From Chitinophagaceae bacterium (GTDB lineage: Bacteria > Bacteroidota > Bacteroidia > Chitinophagales > Chitinophagaceae), in assembly GCA_024643625.1 (NCBI GenBank), contig JAHEMO010000003.1:1-40448 (forward strand): a stretch of 40,448 nt of DNA, given 5' to 3'. The notes beneath the pieces were generated by a model that did no database searches, had not been told where the DNA came from, and saw only the letters and a list, made by a program, of their open reading frames with translations. This document shows, piece after piece, positions 28,412-37,308 of this stretch (within the stretch, counting starts at the first letter, position 1; every line of letters begins with the position of its first letter). Position numbers and translations under genes: made by a program.

Positions 28412-29979
28412 CCTTTATACTCACCAAAAATATTCCGTAGCACATCTGATATTTCGCCAAGGGTACAGCGTTGCTCAACTGCCTCTATAACGCGTGGCAT
28501 AAGGTTGTTGCCTTGCAGAGCAGCGTCGTGTATGGCTTGTAAGCAGGCGGCCGCTTTTGCACCATCTCGTTCGGCTCGCAATTTGGCCAACTTTGCGGAT
28601 TGCAGTTGTCTGATGCTATCATCCACTCTTAAAATCGGCGGATGATTTTGCTCTTCGGTTTGAAATTTATTTACCCCTACAATTATCTTACTGCCATCTT
28701 CGATGCCGCGTTGATAATCGTAAGCACTTGCTGCAATTTCATTTTGCATAAACCCTTGTTCAATGGCGGCTACACTACCGCCCATAGCATCAATGGATTG
28801 CATGAGTGTTGTAGCCCGCTTTTCAATTTCGTGGGTAAGCGATTCTACATAATAGCTGCCTGCCAATGGATCAGCCGTGTCGGCGGCGCCACTTTCAAAG
28901 GCTACAATTTGCTGTGTGCGCAACGCTATACCGGCGGCTTGTTCTGTAGGTAAACTCAGGGCTTCATCGTAGCCATTGGTATGCAGGCTCTGTGTGCCGC
29001 CCAGTACTGCGGCCATGGTTTGCACGGTTACGCGGGCAATATTGTTTAGCGGTTGTTGTGCTGTGAGTGTGCTGCCACCTGTTTGGGTATGAAAGCGCAG
29101 CATCATGGCTTTGGGATCTGTAGCGCCAAGATCGCGCATGATGGCAGCCCACATGCGCCTTGCCGCACGGAACTTGGCTACCTCTTCAAACAAATTGTTG
29201 TGGGCGTTAAAAAAGAAGGACAATCGCTTGCCAAAAACATTGATATCAAGCCCTTTGTCTAATGCCGCTTTTACATAGGCTTTACCATTGCTTAAGGTAA
29301 ATGCAACTTCCTGCACGGCGGTACTGCCTGCCTCACGAATATGATAGCCACTGATAGAAATGGTGTTCCATTTGGGAAGTTCTTTACTGCACCATTCAAA
29401 AATATCAGTGATGATGCGCATGCTGGGTTTGGGAGGATAGATATACGTTCCTCTAGCGGCATATTCCTTTAAAATATCGTTTTGTATGGTACCGTTTAGT
29501 TGTTTGAGATCGGCGCCCTGCTGTTTAGCTAGCGCTACGTATAAACTCAGTAAGATGAAACCCGTTGCATTAATGGTCATGCTTGTGCTTATGTCGGATA
29601 GTTTTATGCCGGCAAACAAGATTTTCATATCATCGATACTATCGATGGCCACACCTACTTTGCCTACTTCGCCTTCGGCAAGCGGATGATCGCTATCGTA
29701 GCCAATTTGCGTGGGTAAATCAAAGGCTACACTCAGGCCCATTACCCCCTGACTTAGCAAATAGTGGTATCGTTTATTACTTTCCTCGGCTGTACTAAAG
29801 CCTGCATATTGGCGCATAGTCCACAATCTGCCTCTGTACATATCGGGCTGTACGCCTCGGGTGTAGGGATATTCACCGGGCCGTTCCACTTCATCCAACG
29901 CCAATGACGCGTCAGGATAATAGCAGGTTTCTACGGGAATGCCGGAATCAGTCCGGAGTGTATGTTTTTCGTTTGGCAT
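28408..29979 (-). CDS. Acyl-CoA mutase large subunit family (methylmalonyl-CoA mutase-like, no B12 domain)
   Basis: 523 aa; [89 protein letters not shown]; ends before any DxHxxG cobalamin-binding domain. Confidence 0.93.
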   Translation of the reverse strand: MPNEKHTLRTDSGIPVETCYYPDASLALDEVERPGEYPYTRGVQPDMYRGRLWTMRQYAGFSTAEESNKRYHYLLSQGVMGLSVAFDLPTQIGYDSDHPLAEGEVGKVGVAIDSIDDMKILFAGIKLSDISTSMTINATGFILLSLYVALAKQQGADLKQLNGTIQNDILKEYAARGTYIYPPKPSMRIITDIFEWCSKELPKWNTISISGYHIREAGSTAVQEVAFTLSNGKAYVKAALDKGLDINVFGKRLSFFFNAHNNLFEEVAKFRAARRMWAAIMRDLGATDPKAMMLRFHTQTGGSTLTAQQPLNNIARVTVQTMAAVLGGTQSLHTNGYDEALSLPTEQAAGIALRTQQIVAFESGAADTADPLAGSYYVESLTHEIEKRATTLMQSIDAMGGSVAAIEQGFMQNEIAASAYDYQRGIEDGSKIIVGVNKFQTEEQNHPPILRVDDSIRQLQSAKLAKLRAERDGAKAAACLQAIHDAALQGNNLMPRVIEAVEQRCTLGEISDVLRNIFGEYKG

Positions 29980-30000
29980 GGCATATGGTTTCTTATGACG

Positions 30001-30525
30001 CTATTGTTGGTTTAGTTGCTGCTGTACCTCGTAAGCAATGGCTTCTGCCACTGTTTTGTTTAGAGTTGCCCTGTCATTCTGCATGGTTATCTGCAACAGG
30101 CTTTTATTTAAATCTAATGCGGTGGCGCCTTCAGGCAGATGTCGTGCCACTTCGTTGATCAAATAAATATTCTGTTCTTTTAGTTTGGTGATGGCCTCCC
30201 AAATAGCAGGCTTTACATAAAGCTGCTGGGTAATATTATGCTCGAATTCTTCGCGCAGGCTGTGCGTAAGCAATTGCTGCATTTGCACCGCAGTTAAAGA
30301 GGGATCATTAAGCCGGTTGATGAGGTTGCCAATGGAACAGCGATTGGTAAACAGCAAGAGCCTTTCGTACGCTGTAAGTTGTAGCTGATCTTTTGATACG
30401 GCCTGTGTTTGTGCTACCGCCTGCTTAAGGTCATCAATTTTCTGTTTGGCATACATCCAAATAGCTGCCATGGCACCGGCCATAAGGCATAAAAACAATA
30501 TCAGTGCATTTTCTAATGGAGTCAT
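30001..30525 (-). CDS. Hypothetical protein with N-terminal TM segment
   Basis: 174 aa; MTPLENALILFLCLMAGAMAAIWMYAKQKIDDLKQAVAQTQ..., helical; 21 bp upstream of the mutase subunit on the same strand. Confidence 0.65.
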   Translation of the reverse strand: MTPLENALILFLCLMAGAMAAIWMYAKQKIDDLKQAVAQTQAVSKDQLQLTAYERLLLFTNRCSIGNLINRLNDPSLTAVQMQQLLTHSLREEFEHNITQQLYVKPAIWEAITKLKEQNIYLINEVARHLPEGATALDLNKSLLQITMQNDRATLNKTVAEAIAYEVQQQLNQQ

Positions 30526-30671
30526 GCCGCTAAAGTAGTGCTATGTATAATTGGGCGGTAAAATGCTTACCGATTGACAACTTGCGCAACCCGTAACAAT
30601 CTCCGATTTTTGCATCGCTTTAAACATGAGGCGCATCATCATTTGTACATTTGCCTAAATTCAAGATAGAG

Positions 30672-31013
30672 ATGGAACTTCTTCAACAAACACCTGTAAT
30701 ATTTACCCCCGGCGCTATTGCTGAAATTGAAAGGCTGGTAGCAGAGGGGAAAGGCGAAGGCAAAAAGTTGCGCGTAGGCGTAAAAGGTGGTGGCTGCAGC
30801 GGTATGACCTATGTGCTTGATTTTGATGTGCCGCAGGCTAACGATATTGCCTTTACACTTTCAGGCATTGACTGCATCATTGACCCCGCACACGAAATGT
30901 ATTTGTTTGGCATGGAAATAGATTGGCAAAACGGCCTGAATAACCGTGGATTTACCTTTAAGAATCCAAATGCCAGCAGCACCTGCGGTTGTGGCACTAG
31001 CTTTGCGGTCTAA
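30672..31013 (+). CDS. A-type iron-sulfur carrier (HesB/IscA/ErpA family)
   Basis: ATG at 30672 (MELLQQTPVIFTPGAIAEIERL); KGGGCSGMTYVLDFD, C-terminal STCGCGTSFAV. ORF-track start at 30651 is a TTG. Confidence 0.93.
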   Translation: MELLQQTPVIFTPGAIAEIERLVAEGKGEGKKLRVGVKGGGCSGMTYVLDFDVPQANDIAFTLSGIDCIIDPAHEMYLFGMEIDWQNGLNNRGFTFKNPNASSTCGCGTSFAV

Positions 31014-31038
31014 TGAAAAAATAATTTTAGCTAATAGC

Positions 31039-31060
31039 AAAGCGGCCAGGGCCGCTTTTT
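31039..31060. terminator. Intrinsic terminator between convergent genes
   Basis: AAAGCGGC (31039-31046) CAGG GCCGCTTT (31051-31058) followed by T's. Confidence 0.85.
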
Positions 31061-31798
31061 TTATTCCGTAAGGTTGAGGGTAAAAAACAGCATCCGGCCG
31101 TTTAATTTATCCAGCACATTGGAATACTTGAGGTCGGCATCCAGCGCATGCACATTGGTGAGGCCGTTGCTGAATTTAATTTCGGGTGAAACCGTTACGA
31201 ATGGCAGGTAAAAACTGAAGCCAAGACCAACCTCCGCGGCAAAATCGTTTCGGTTGAGTTTCAGCAGTTCATCGGCATTGCGGGCTGTGGCGTTGCTGGC
31301 CAAATCGTAATTATAAGTGACACCACCCACCATGTACACCCTGAAATTGCGGATGCGATCGCTCCGAAACAATATGCTTATGGGGAAAGTGGCAATATTG
31401 CTCTGTACGGACTGAATCTCGGCCGTATTTTCAAAAGATTCCCTGCTGCCAAGGGTATAATTCACCTGCCGTGTAATGCCCAGAATCAAGCCTGGATTAA
31501 AGCGGGCTTCAAACCTGTTGGTAAGTCTTGCCACCGCCAAAAGCCGAACAGAATATCCGGGGCTTGCAATGGGTTCCGCTACCAAGATGCTGTCGCTGGC
31601 CAAAAAGTAGGTGGATTTGCTGGGGTGCAGCGTAGCATTTACGTACCCCAGACTTATGCCAAAATAGTAAGGCTTATTGTCAAGCGATTCGCGGTGAATT
31701 GGTTTATCATGAAAGCTAAATTGTCCTGAAGCATAAAAATTGCCAAGGAGAGAGAGGATTAGGAAGAGTGTGGTTTTGTTCCGCAGTAAATGGTGCAT
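31061..31798 (-). CDS. porT: Outer membrane beta-barrel PorT-like protein (possible T9SS component)
   Basis: 245 aa; signal peptide ending ASGQ; GISLGYVNATLHPSKSTYFLASDSI; located immediately downstream of ubiE, a gene order I associate with porT/sprT in Bacteroidota. Confidence 0.7.
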   Translation of the reverse strand: MHHLLRNKTTLFLILSLLGNFYASGQFSFHDKPIHRESLDNKPYYFGISLGYVNATLHPSKSTYFLASDSILVAEPIASPGYSVRLLAVARLTNRFEARFNPGLILGITRQVNYTLGSRESFENTAEIQSVQSNIATFPISILFRSDRIRNFRVYMVGGVTYNYDLASNATARNADELLKLNRNDFAAEVGLGFSFYLPFVTVSPEIKFSNGLTNVHALDADLKYSNVLDKLNGRMLFFTLNLTE

Positions 31799-32520
31799 AT
31801 ACCCAGGGTCAACGTTTTTTTGTAAGTGTTTATATATCCCGTGCTATCTAATATTTCTATAAAAGCGCTTCCTTCCGGAAATTTCTGAATGCTGTCATTC
31901 AGGTATTGGTAAGCCGCTTTGTTTTGTGCCAAAAGTTTTCCCGCCTGGGGCGCCACCAAACCTGTGTAGATTTTGTAAACGCCCTTAACTACCGGTGTTT
32001 GTGGTTTGCTAAACTCCAAAACCACCAGTTTGCCACCCGGTTTCAATACCCGTTTCATTTCGCTTAATCCATTTTGCAGGCTGGCAAAATTTCTCACGCC
32101 AAAAGCCACTGTTACGGCATCAAACGAAGCGTCCGGAAAGTTTATTGCTTCGCTATCACCGGTCTGCAACTCTATAGTATCAGTCAGTTTGCGGGCTTCA
32201 ATTTTCTGGCGCCCCAAAGCAAGCATACCTTCACTAATATCTATACCTACTATTTTTTCAGGTTTCTGTTTTAAAAGTGCATAAGTCATCAATGCCACGT
32301 CAGCGGTACCGGTGGCTACGTCCAAAACCGACAGGGGATTTACCTCTTCTAACTCGCGAATGGCTTTTTTCCGCCATACTTTGTCGATACCGGCGCTTAA
32401 AAACCGGTTGAGTAAATCGTAGCGGTAGGCAATCTGATCAAACATAGTAGCCACTTGTTGCTTTTTCTCACCTTGTCCGGCACCAAATGGCGTTACGCTA
32501 TCGTGTTCAAATTCACTCAT
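31759..32520 (-). CDS. ubiE: Bifunctional demethylmenaquinone methyltransferase (UbiE/MenG)
   Basis: 253 aa; MFDQIAYRYDLLNRFLSAGIDKVWRKKAI, VLDVATGTADVAL, TVAFGVRNFASLQNGLSEMKRVLKPGGKLVVLEFS. Confidence 0.95.
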   Translation of the reverse strand: MSEFEHDSVTPFGAGQGEKKQQVATMFDQIAYRYDLLNRFLSAGIDKVWRKKAIRELEEVNPLSVLDVATGTADVALMTYALLKQKPEKIVGIDISEGMLALGRQKIEARKLTDTIELQTGDSEAINFPDASFDAVTVAFGVRNFASLQNGLSEMKRVLKPGGKLVVLEFSKPQTPVVKGVYKIYTGLVAPQAGKLLAQNKAAYQYLNDSIQKFPEGSAFIEILDSTGYINTYKKTLTLGICTIYCGTKPHSS

Positions 32521-32522
32521 TA

Positions 32523-33221
32523 TCAGGGAACATTTATGTATTTATGCGATTGGAGGCTCAATTTCCATTGCGGATTAGCCTTGACATAATCAATAATCAG
32601 CGGCAGCATTTGTTCGCGCCGGTCCCATTCCGGTTGCAAATACAGTTGACAGGTTGCAGCAACCCGGGCGGCAAATTGTTCTGCCCAGTCAAAGTCTGAC
32701 TTGTTATATATCACCACTTTGAGCTCCTGCGCCATAGGTAATATTTCTGGCAGGGGCGCTTTGAACTTCTTGGGAGACACACATATCCAGTCAAAGTTGC
32801 CACGCATGCTGTGTGCGGCACTTGTTTCCACATGTACCACAAATCCGGCCCGGTGAAGGGATGTGGTTAACGCCCCGAGGTCGTGCATAAGTGGCTCGCC
32901 GCCTGTAATAACCACAATTGGCTTCTCACCGGTCACTTCCGGTACCCCGGCAGGCAATTGTGTTAGTTCCGCTGCCGAAAAAAAAGACTGCCGGGCCTCA
33001 GCCAATGCCACCAATCGCTCTACAGTGAGTTGCGGATGGATGGTAGCATCCCAACTATCCTTTACGTCGCACCATACACAGCCTACATCGCAGCCACCCA
33101 AACGAATAAAGTAAGCCGCACTGCCGCTATGCCGGCCTTCGCCCTGCAGGGTGTAGAATGCTTCCATTACAGGAAGTGTGGTGGAGATGGTGAAATTGTC
33201 TGTCAAAGCTTTGGTTATCAA
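32523..33221 (-). CDS. queE: 7-carboxy-7-deazaguanine synthase (radical SAM)
   Basis: 232 aa; MEAFYTLQGEGRHSGSAAYFIRLGGCDVGCVWCDVKDSWD (CxxxCxxC), VVITGGEPLMHD, SPKKFKAPLPEIL. Confidence 0.95.
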   Translation of the reverse strand: MITKALTDNFTISTTLPVMEAFYTLQGEGRHSGSAAYFIRLGGCDVGCVWCDVKDSWDATIHPQLTVERLVALAEARQSFFSAAELTQLPAGVPEVTGEKPIVVITGGEPLMHDLGALTTSLHRAGFVVHVETSAAHSMRGNFDWICVSPKKFKAPLPEILPMAQELKVVIYNKSDFDWAEQFAARVAATCQLYLQPEWDRREQMLPLIIDYVKANPQWKLSLQSHKYINVP

Positions 33222-33260
33222 TAATTTACTATGCCTGACGGCAAATATTTGTGGCTGAAA

Positions 33261-34148
33261 TCAGCTCAATTCTCCGGCTCTCATTTTACAGGCAGCCATT
33301 GTGTTTTTTAATAATGCACCAATGGTCATTAGCCCAACGCCGCCGGGTACGGGGGTTATGTAAGATGATTTGGCGGCTACCTGCTCAAAATCCACGTCGC
33401 CTCTAATGGCAAATCCAGATTTTTTTGAAACATCAGGTACGCGGGTGATACCGACGTCTATGACCACGGCGCCTTCTTTTACCATATCGGCAGTCAGAAA
33501 TCCGGGTCTGCCCAATGCCGCCACAATGATATCGGCTTCGCGGGTGAAGGAAGCCAAATCCCTTGTTTTGCTATGGCAAACCGTTACAGTGCAGTTGCCA
33601 TACGCATGCTGGCTGCTGAGCAAAATGCTCATGGGCCGGCCTACAATATTGCTTCTGCCAATTACCACAGCATGCTTGCCTGAAGTTTGTACGCCATAAT
33701 GCTCAAGCATGAGCATGATACCGTAAGGGGTAGCTGGAATGAAGGTGGGTAATCCCTGTACCATACGACCTACACTTACCGGATGAAAGCCATCCACATC
33801 TTTTGCCGGATTAATAGCGAGAATTACTTTTTCTTCTGAAATATGGGCGGGAAGCGGTAACTGTACAAGCGTGCCATCAACAGTATCGTCGTGGTACAAT
33901 TCGGCGAGTTTACTCAGCAGGGTTTCCTCGCTTACATCTTCCGGCAGACGGATAAGCGTGCTGCCGAAGCCCACTTCTTCGCAATTTTTTACCTTGCTGG
34001 CTACATAGGTTTCACTTGCCCCGTTATTGCCCACAATAATTACTACAAGGTGGGGTATCTTTTTTCCCTCCGCCAGCCTGTTGGCGGTTTCGGCTTTCAA
34101 TTGAACTTTAATGGCTGCGGACACTACTTTTCCGTCTAATAGCTGCAT
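33261..34148 (-). CDS. folD: Bifunctional methylenetetrahydrofolate dehydrogenase / methenyl-THF cyclohydrolase
   Basis: 295 aa; [88 protein letters not shown]. Confidence 0.97.
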   Translation of the reverse strand: MQLLDGKVVSAAIKVQLKAETANRLAEGKKIPHLVVIIVGNNGASETYVASKVKNCEEVGFGSTLIRLPEDVSEETLLSKLAELYHDDTVDGTLVQLPLPAHISEEKVILAINPAKDVDGFHPVSVGRMVQGLPTFIPATPYGIMLMLEHYGVQTSGKHAVVIGRSNIVGRPMSILLSSQHAYGNCTVTVCHSKTRDLASFTREADIIVAALGRPGFLTADMVKEGAVVIDVGITRVPDVSKKSGFAIRGDVDFEQVAAKSSYITPVPGGVGLMTIGALLKNTMAACKMRAGELS

Positions 34149-34240
34149 GGCGGCGAAGATATCTGAATTGCCCGGGCTTGTATGGCGATGAGGGTTGCTG
34201 CTTTTGTTTTTCTTAACTAAACCAATCGATTTTAGAGGGT

Positions 34241-34987
34241 TTATCTAAACTTCCGCGCTACCATTATCATGCGTGGGGTATTCCGGATATGGTAGCGGTT
34301 CAGGTCATAGTCGCCAAATACCTCGGTTATCTGGAGGTCCTGAAAGGCCAGCATATCAGTGAAGTCGCCGAGGGAGAATTTTGCTACTTTTTCCATGTAC
34401 ACATGCGGCTCGGTAAAGGCATCGTGTTCCACTTCAATTTTTTTGTAGAAATGGCTTTCGTCCATCCACTTGGTAATGTGGAAATTGTAGTTGTCGATAG
34501 CAATATCCGCTGTATGCACCAAATGGTCTTCAGCATAATGAACATTGAGGTAGTCAATAACAAACAGGCCGTCTTTGTGCAGGCTTTGCGCTATCGTGCG
34601 TATAGCTGCATCATGTTCGCGATCTGTTTTGAAATAGCCAAAACTGGTAAAGAGGTTAAAGGCATAATCGAAATAATTGATCCAAAACGGTTGCCGCATG
34701 TCATGGGTAAAAAACTGTAGGGTCTCCGATTCCTGCGTTTTTGCAGCGGCAATGCTGGATTGCGAAAGGTCAATACCGGTTACGTTAAAGCCCATTTTGT
34801 TGAGCATTACGCTGTGTCGGCCCTTGCCGCAGGCTACATCGAGCATTCGGCTGCCGGCTGAGGGTTTCAGGTGGGCAACTAGTCTGGTAAGAAAGGCCGC
34901 TGCTTCCTGATCATCGCGTTGAAAATACAATTTGTGGTAATATTCAGTATCAAACCAATTATCGAACCATTCCCGGTTAATGGACAT
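34241..34987 (-). CDS. Class I SAM-dependent methyltransferase
   Basis: 248 aa; [34 protein letters not shown]-terminal [19 protein letters not shown]. Confidence 0.88.
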   Translation of the reverse strand: MSINREWFDNWFDTEYYHKLYFQRDDQEAAAFLTRLVAHLKPSAGSRMLDVACGKGRHSVMLNKMGFNVTGIDLSQSSIAAAKTQESETLQFFTHDMRQPFWINYFDYAFNLFTSFGYFKTDREHDAAIRTIAQSLHKDGLFVIDYLNVHYAEDHLVHTADIAIDNYNFHITKWMDESHFYKKIEVEHDAFTEPHVYMEKVAKFSLGDFTDMLAFQDLQITEVFGDYDLNRYHIRNTPRMIMVARKFR

Positions 34988-35161
34988 GGGTATTTACATT
35001 AGGTAGGCTGCAAACCTAACCCTTTAGGATAGTTTGTAAAAGAGTGGGTTAAAATTGACCGTCTGTTTAATAAGACAATATGCTTTTACATTTGCTTACA
35101 ATTGCGCCGAAACTTCTTGCGGCTAATCCTGCTATTTTTACCCTCTTAAAAAAATAAATTC

Positions 35162-35857
35162 ATGAAAAAGGTATTGGGAACCATTTATATGATGGCTATC
35201 GCAATTGGCAGTTTTGCCCAAACAGCCGACGAAATTGTTCAGAAACACATTAATGCCATGGGTGGTGCGGAAAAGCTTAAGAAGCTGAAAACTGTAACAA
35301 TGGAAGGTAGTATGAACGTAATGGGCAATGATGTTTCGGTAAAAATATTTCAGGAAAATAATAAAGGCATGCGCCAAAATATTTCCATTAGCGGTATGGA
35401 TGGCTATACCATCGTTACGCCCACAGAAGGTTGGAGTTATATGCCCTTCATGGGGCAAACTGCTCCTGAAGCCGTGCCTGAGGCAGATTTGAAGCAGTCC
35501 ATAGACGATCTTGATTTGGAGAGTGCCTTATTGAACTACAAAGAAAAAGGCCACACAGTTAGCTACGAAGGCACAGAAGATATTGCTGGAACCGCATGTT
35601 ATAAATTAAAAGTGAACCGTAAGAACAGCGGCGAGTCTTTGATGTTCCTCGATCCCTCAACCTATTACATCGTACGTAGTGTGGTAAAACGCGAAGCCAT
35701 GGGACAAACCATAGATATGCAGAGCGATCTTTCTGACTATCGCGATGTAGAGGGTTATAAAATGCCTTTTGCGATCACACAGCAGTATGGCACGGTAAAT
35801 TTTAGTTCCATTAAGATTAATGAGAAATTACCCGACGATATATTCATTAAAAAGTAA
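35162..35857 (+). CDS. LolA-like outer-membrane lipoprotein-sorting family protein
   Basis: 231 aa; signal peptide ...SFAQ, TADEIVQKHINAMGGAEKLKKLKTVTMEGSM..., YYIVRSVVKREAMGQTIDMQSDLSDYRDVEGYKMPF. Confidence 0.8.
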   Translation: MKKVLGTIYMMAIAIGSFAQTADEIVQKHINAMGGAEKLKKLKTVTMEGSMNVMGNDVSVKIFQENNKGMRQNISISGMDGYTIVTPTEGWSYMPFMGQTAPEAVPEADLKQSIDDLDLESALLNYKEKGHTVSYEGTEDIAGTACYKLKVNRKNSGESLMFLDPSTYYIVRSVVKREAMGQTIDMQSDLSDYRDVEGYKMPFAITQQYGTVNFSSIKINEKLPDDIFIKK

Positions 35858-35877
35858 GCAAAGTAATTCTAATACAG

Positions 35878-35903
35878 ACCGCTGCACATGCAGCGGTTTT
35901 TTT
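35878..35903 (+). terminator. Intrinsic terminator
   Basis: ACCGCTGC (35878-35885) ACAT GCAGCGGT (35890-35897) followed by TTTTTT. Confidence 0.88.
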
Positions 35904-35912
35904 GTGTCCCGC

Positions 35913-37247
35913 TTATTCAGGTTGTTGCTTTTTTAAAGACTGGAGCAGATCCACCACGCCCTCACGTTGTAAAATGAGATAGCCTAGACGATCGTTGCTT
36001 ACGCCGTCAAGCAATTGATAGCTAAACGCAAGCTGTCCGTCTTTTACAAAGGTTTCAAAATAGCGGAAGGCAATATTGTCATAGCCTTTTAAATCCTCCG
36101 ATATCTCGTAGAGATGCGTACTCAGCAAGAATAATGCAGTTTTTATTTCCAGCAAGCCTTGTATTACTTCGGTGCTGCAACGCATGGCGTCTTTTACATT
36201 GGTTCCTTTAAATAATTCATCTATCAACACCAGCCACTTGTTGCCATCGCTTACGGTAAGTATCGTTTTCTTTATGCGTTGTACTTCGTTGAAAAAATAG
36301 CTTTCACCTTTAATCACATTGTCCACTACGTTGATGTTGCTAAGGATACCGTCAAAAACGGTGAGTTGCATGTTTTTTGCCGGCACCGCCATGCCAATAT
36401 GGGCAAGGTATACGGCTATGCCGGCTGCTTTTATGAAGGTACTTTTGCCTGCCATATTAGCGCCGGTAAGAAAAATAAAATTGGTTTGATGATTTAGCTG
36501 CAGGTTATAGGCCACCGGTGCCGGAAGCAATATGTGATACAGTCCTTCAGCAGAAATAAAAGGTCGGTTTCCTTCTTCAAATGCGGGAAATACCAGGCCC
36601 ATTTTTTGCACTGCAATCGCCAGGGAATAGTAGGCATCAAGTTTGCCGTACAAATCCATTAATTCACTTATGTTCTGCTTGTATTTGTACAATATAAAAT
36701 GCCCGAACCGCACTGCATCCGTAGCGGTCAAAGCCTTGCTGTCCGCCACTTGCAGCATTTCCTGTACTTCGGTTTTTTGCAGATGAAGTCGTATACGCTC
36801 AGTAAGGGTTTGGAGCAACGGACTAGCGGTAGCATCTGCAAATAATATTATCAGTTGCTGAAGGCCTTGCAAAAAATCAACAGCGTGGCCTACAGAATAT
36901 TTTGTAAGGGCATAATCCGGTGCATGCAAGAGTTTATAGTTGTAGGCGCCTACCACACCTGGGTTTGAGGGTAGCATATCTACCTGCGATTCATAAAAGC
37001 GATCAATAACCATAAGTGTGCCATTGGTTATTTGCCGGGGCCATTCGTCTACATGATTACCAATGGCAATAATGGTTTGCTGCACCTGTAGTATGCCTTT
37101 GATAGATTGCTGCGGATGCTGCAGTATATGTTGCAGCCATCTCCTGCCATAGGTAGTTTGCGTATGATCCAATACATGCAGTATGGATTGCTCTTCGTCC
37201 TGATGAAAGATAGAAAGATCAGCAAGTGTGGTTTTATCTATCTGCAT
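35913..37247 (-). CDS. MutS family ATPase paralog lacking mismatch-recognition and connector domains
   Basis: 444 aa; LTGANMAGKSTFIKAAGIAVYLAHIGMAVPA (Walker A), WLVLIDELFKGTNVKDAM (Walker B/signature), LFLLSTHLYEIS; N-terminus begins at the core/lever-like region. Confidence 0.88.
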   Translation of the reverse strand: MQIDKTTLADLSIFHQDEEQSILHVLDHTQTTYGRRWLQHILQHPQQSIKGILQVQQTIIAIGNHVDEWPRQITNGTLMVIDRFYESQVDMLPSNPGVVGAYNYKLLHAPDYALTKYSVGHAVDFLQGLQQLIILFADATASPLLQTLTERIRLHLQKTEVQEMLQVADSKALTATDAVRFGHFILYKYKQNISELMDLYGKLDAYYSLAIAVQKMGLVFPAFEEGNRPFISAEGLYHILLPAPVAYNLQLNHQTNFIFLTGANMAGKSTFIKAAGIAVYLAHIGMAVPAKNMQLTVFDGILSNINVVDNVIKGESYFFNEVQRIKKTILTVSDGNKWLVLIDELFKGTNVKDAMRCSTEVIQGLLEIKTALFLLSTHLYEISEDLKGYDNIAFRYFETFVKDGQLAFSYQLLDGVSNDRLGYLILQREGVVDLLQSLKKQQPE

Positions 37248-37308
37248 GCCTTAGTCCTCTTTCTGATGTGTTATGATGGTAAACCTGCGCATGATGCAAA
37301 AACTTATG

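Noticed and set aside
34289-34720. 143-aa plus ORF opposite the methyltransferase
   Set aside because: Antisense shadow; composition not protein-like.
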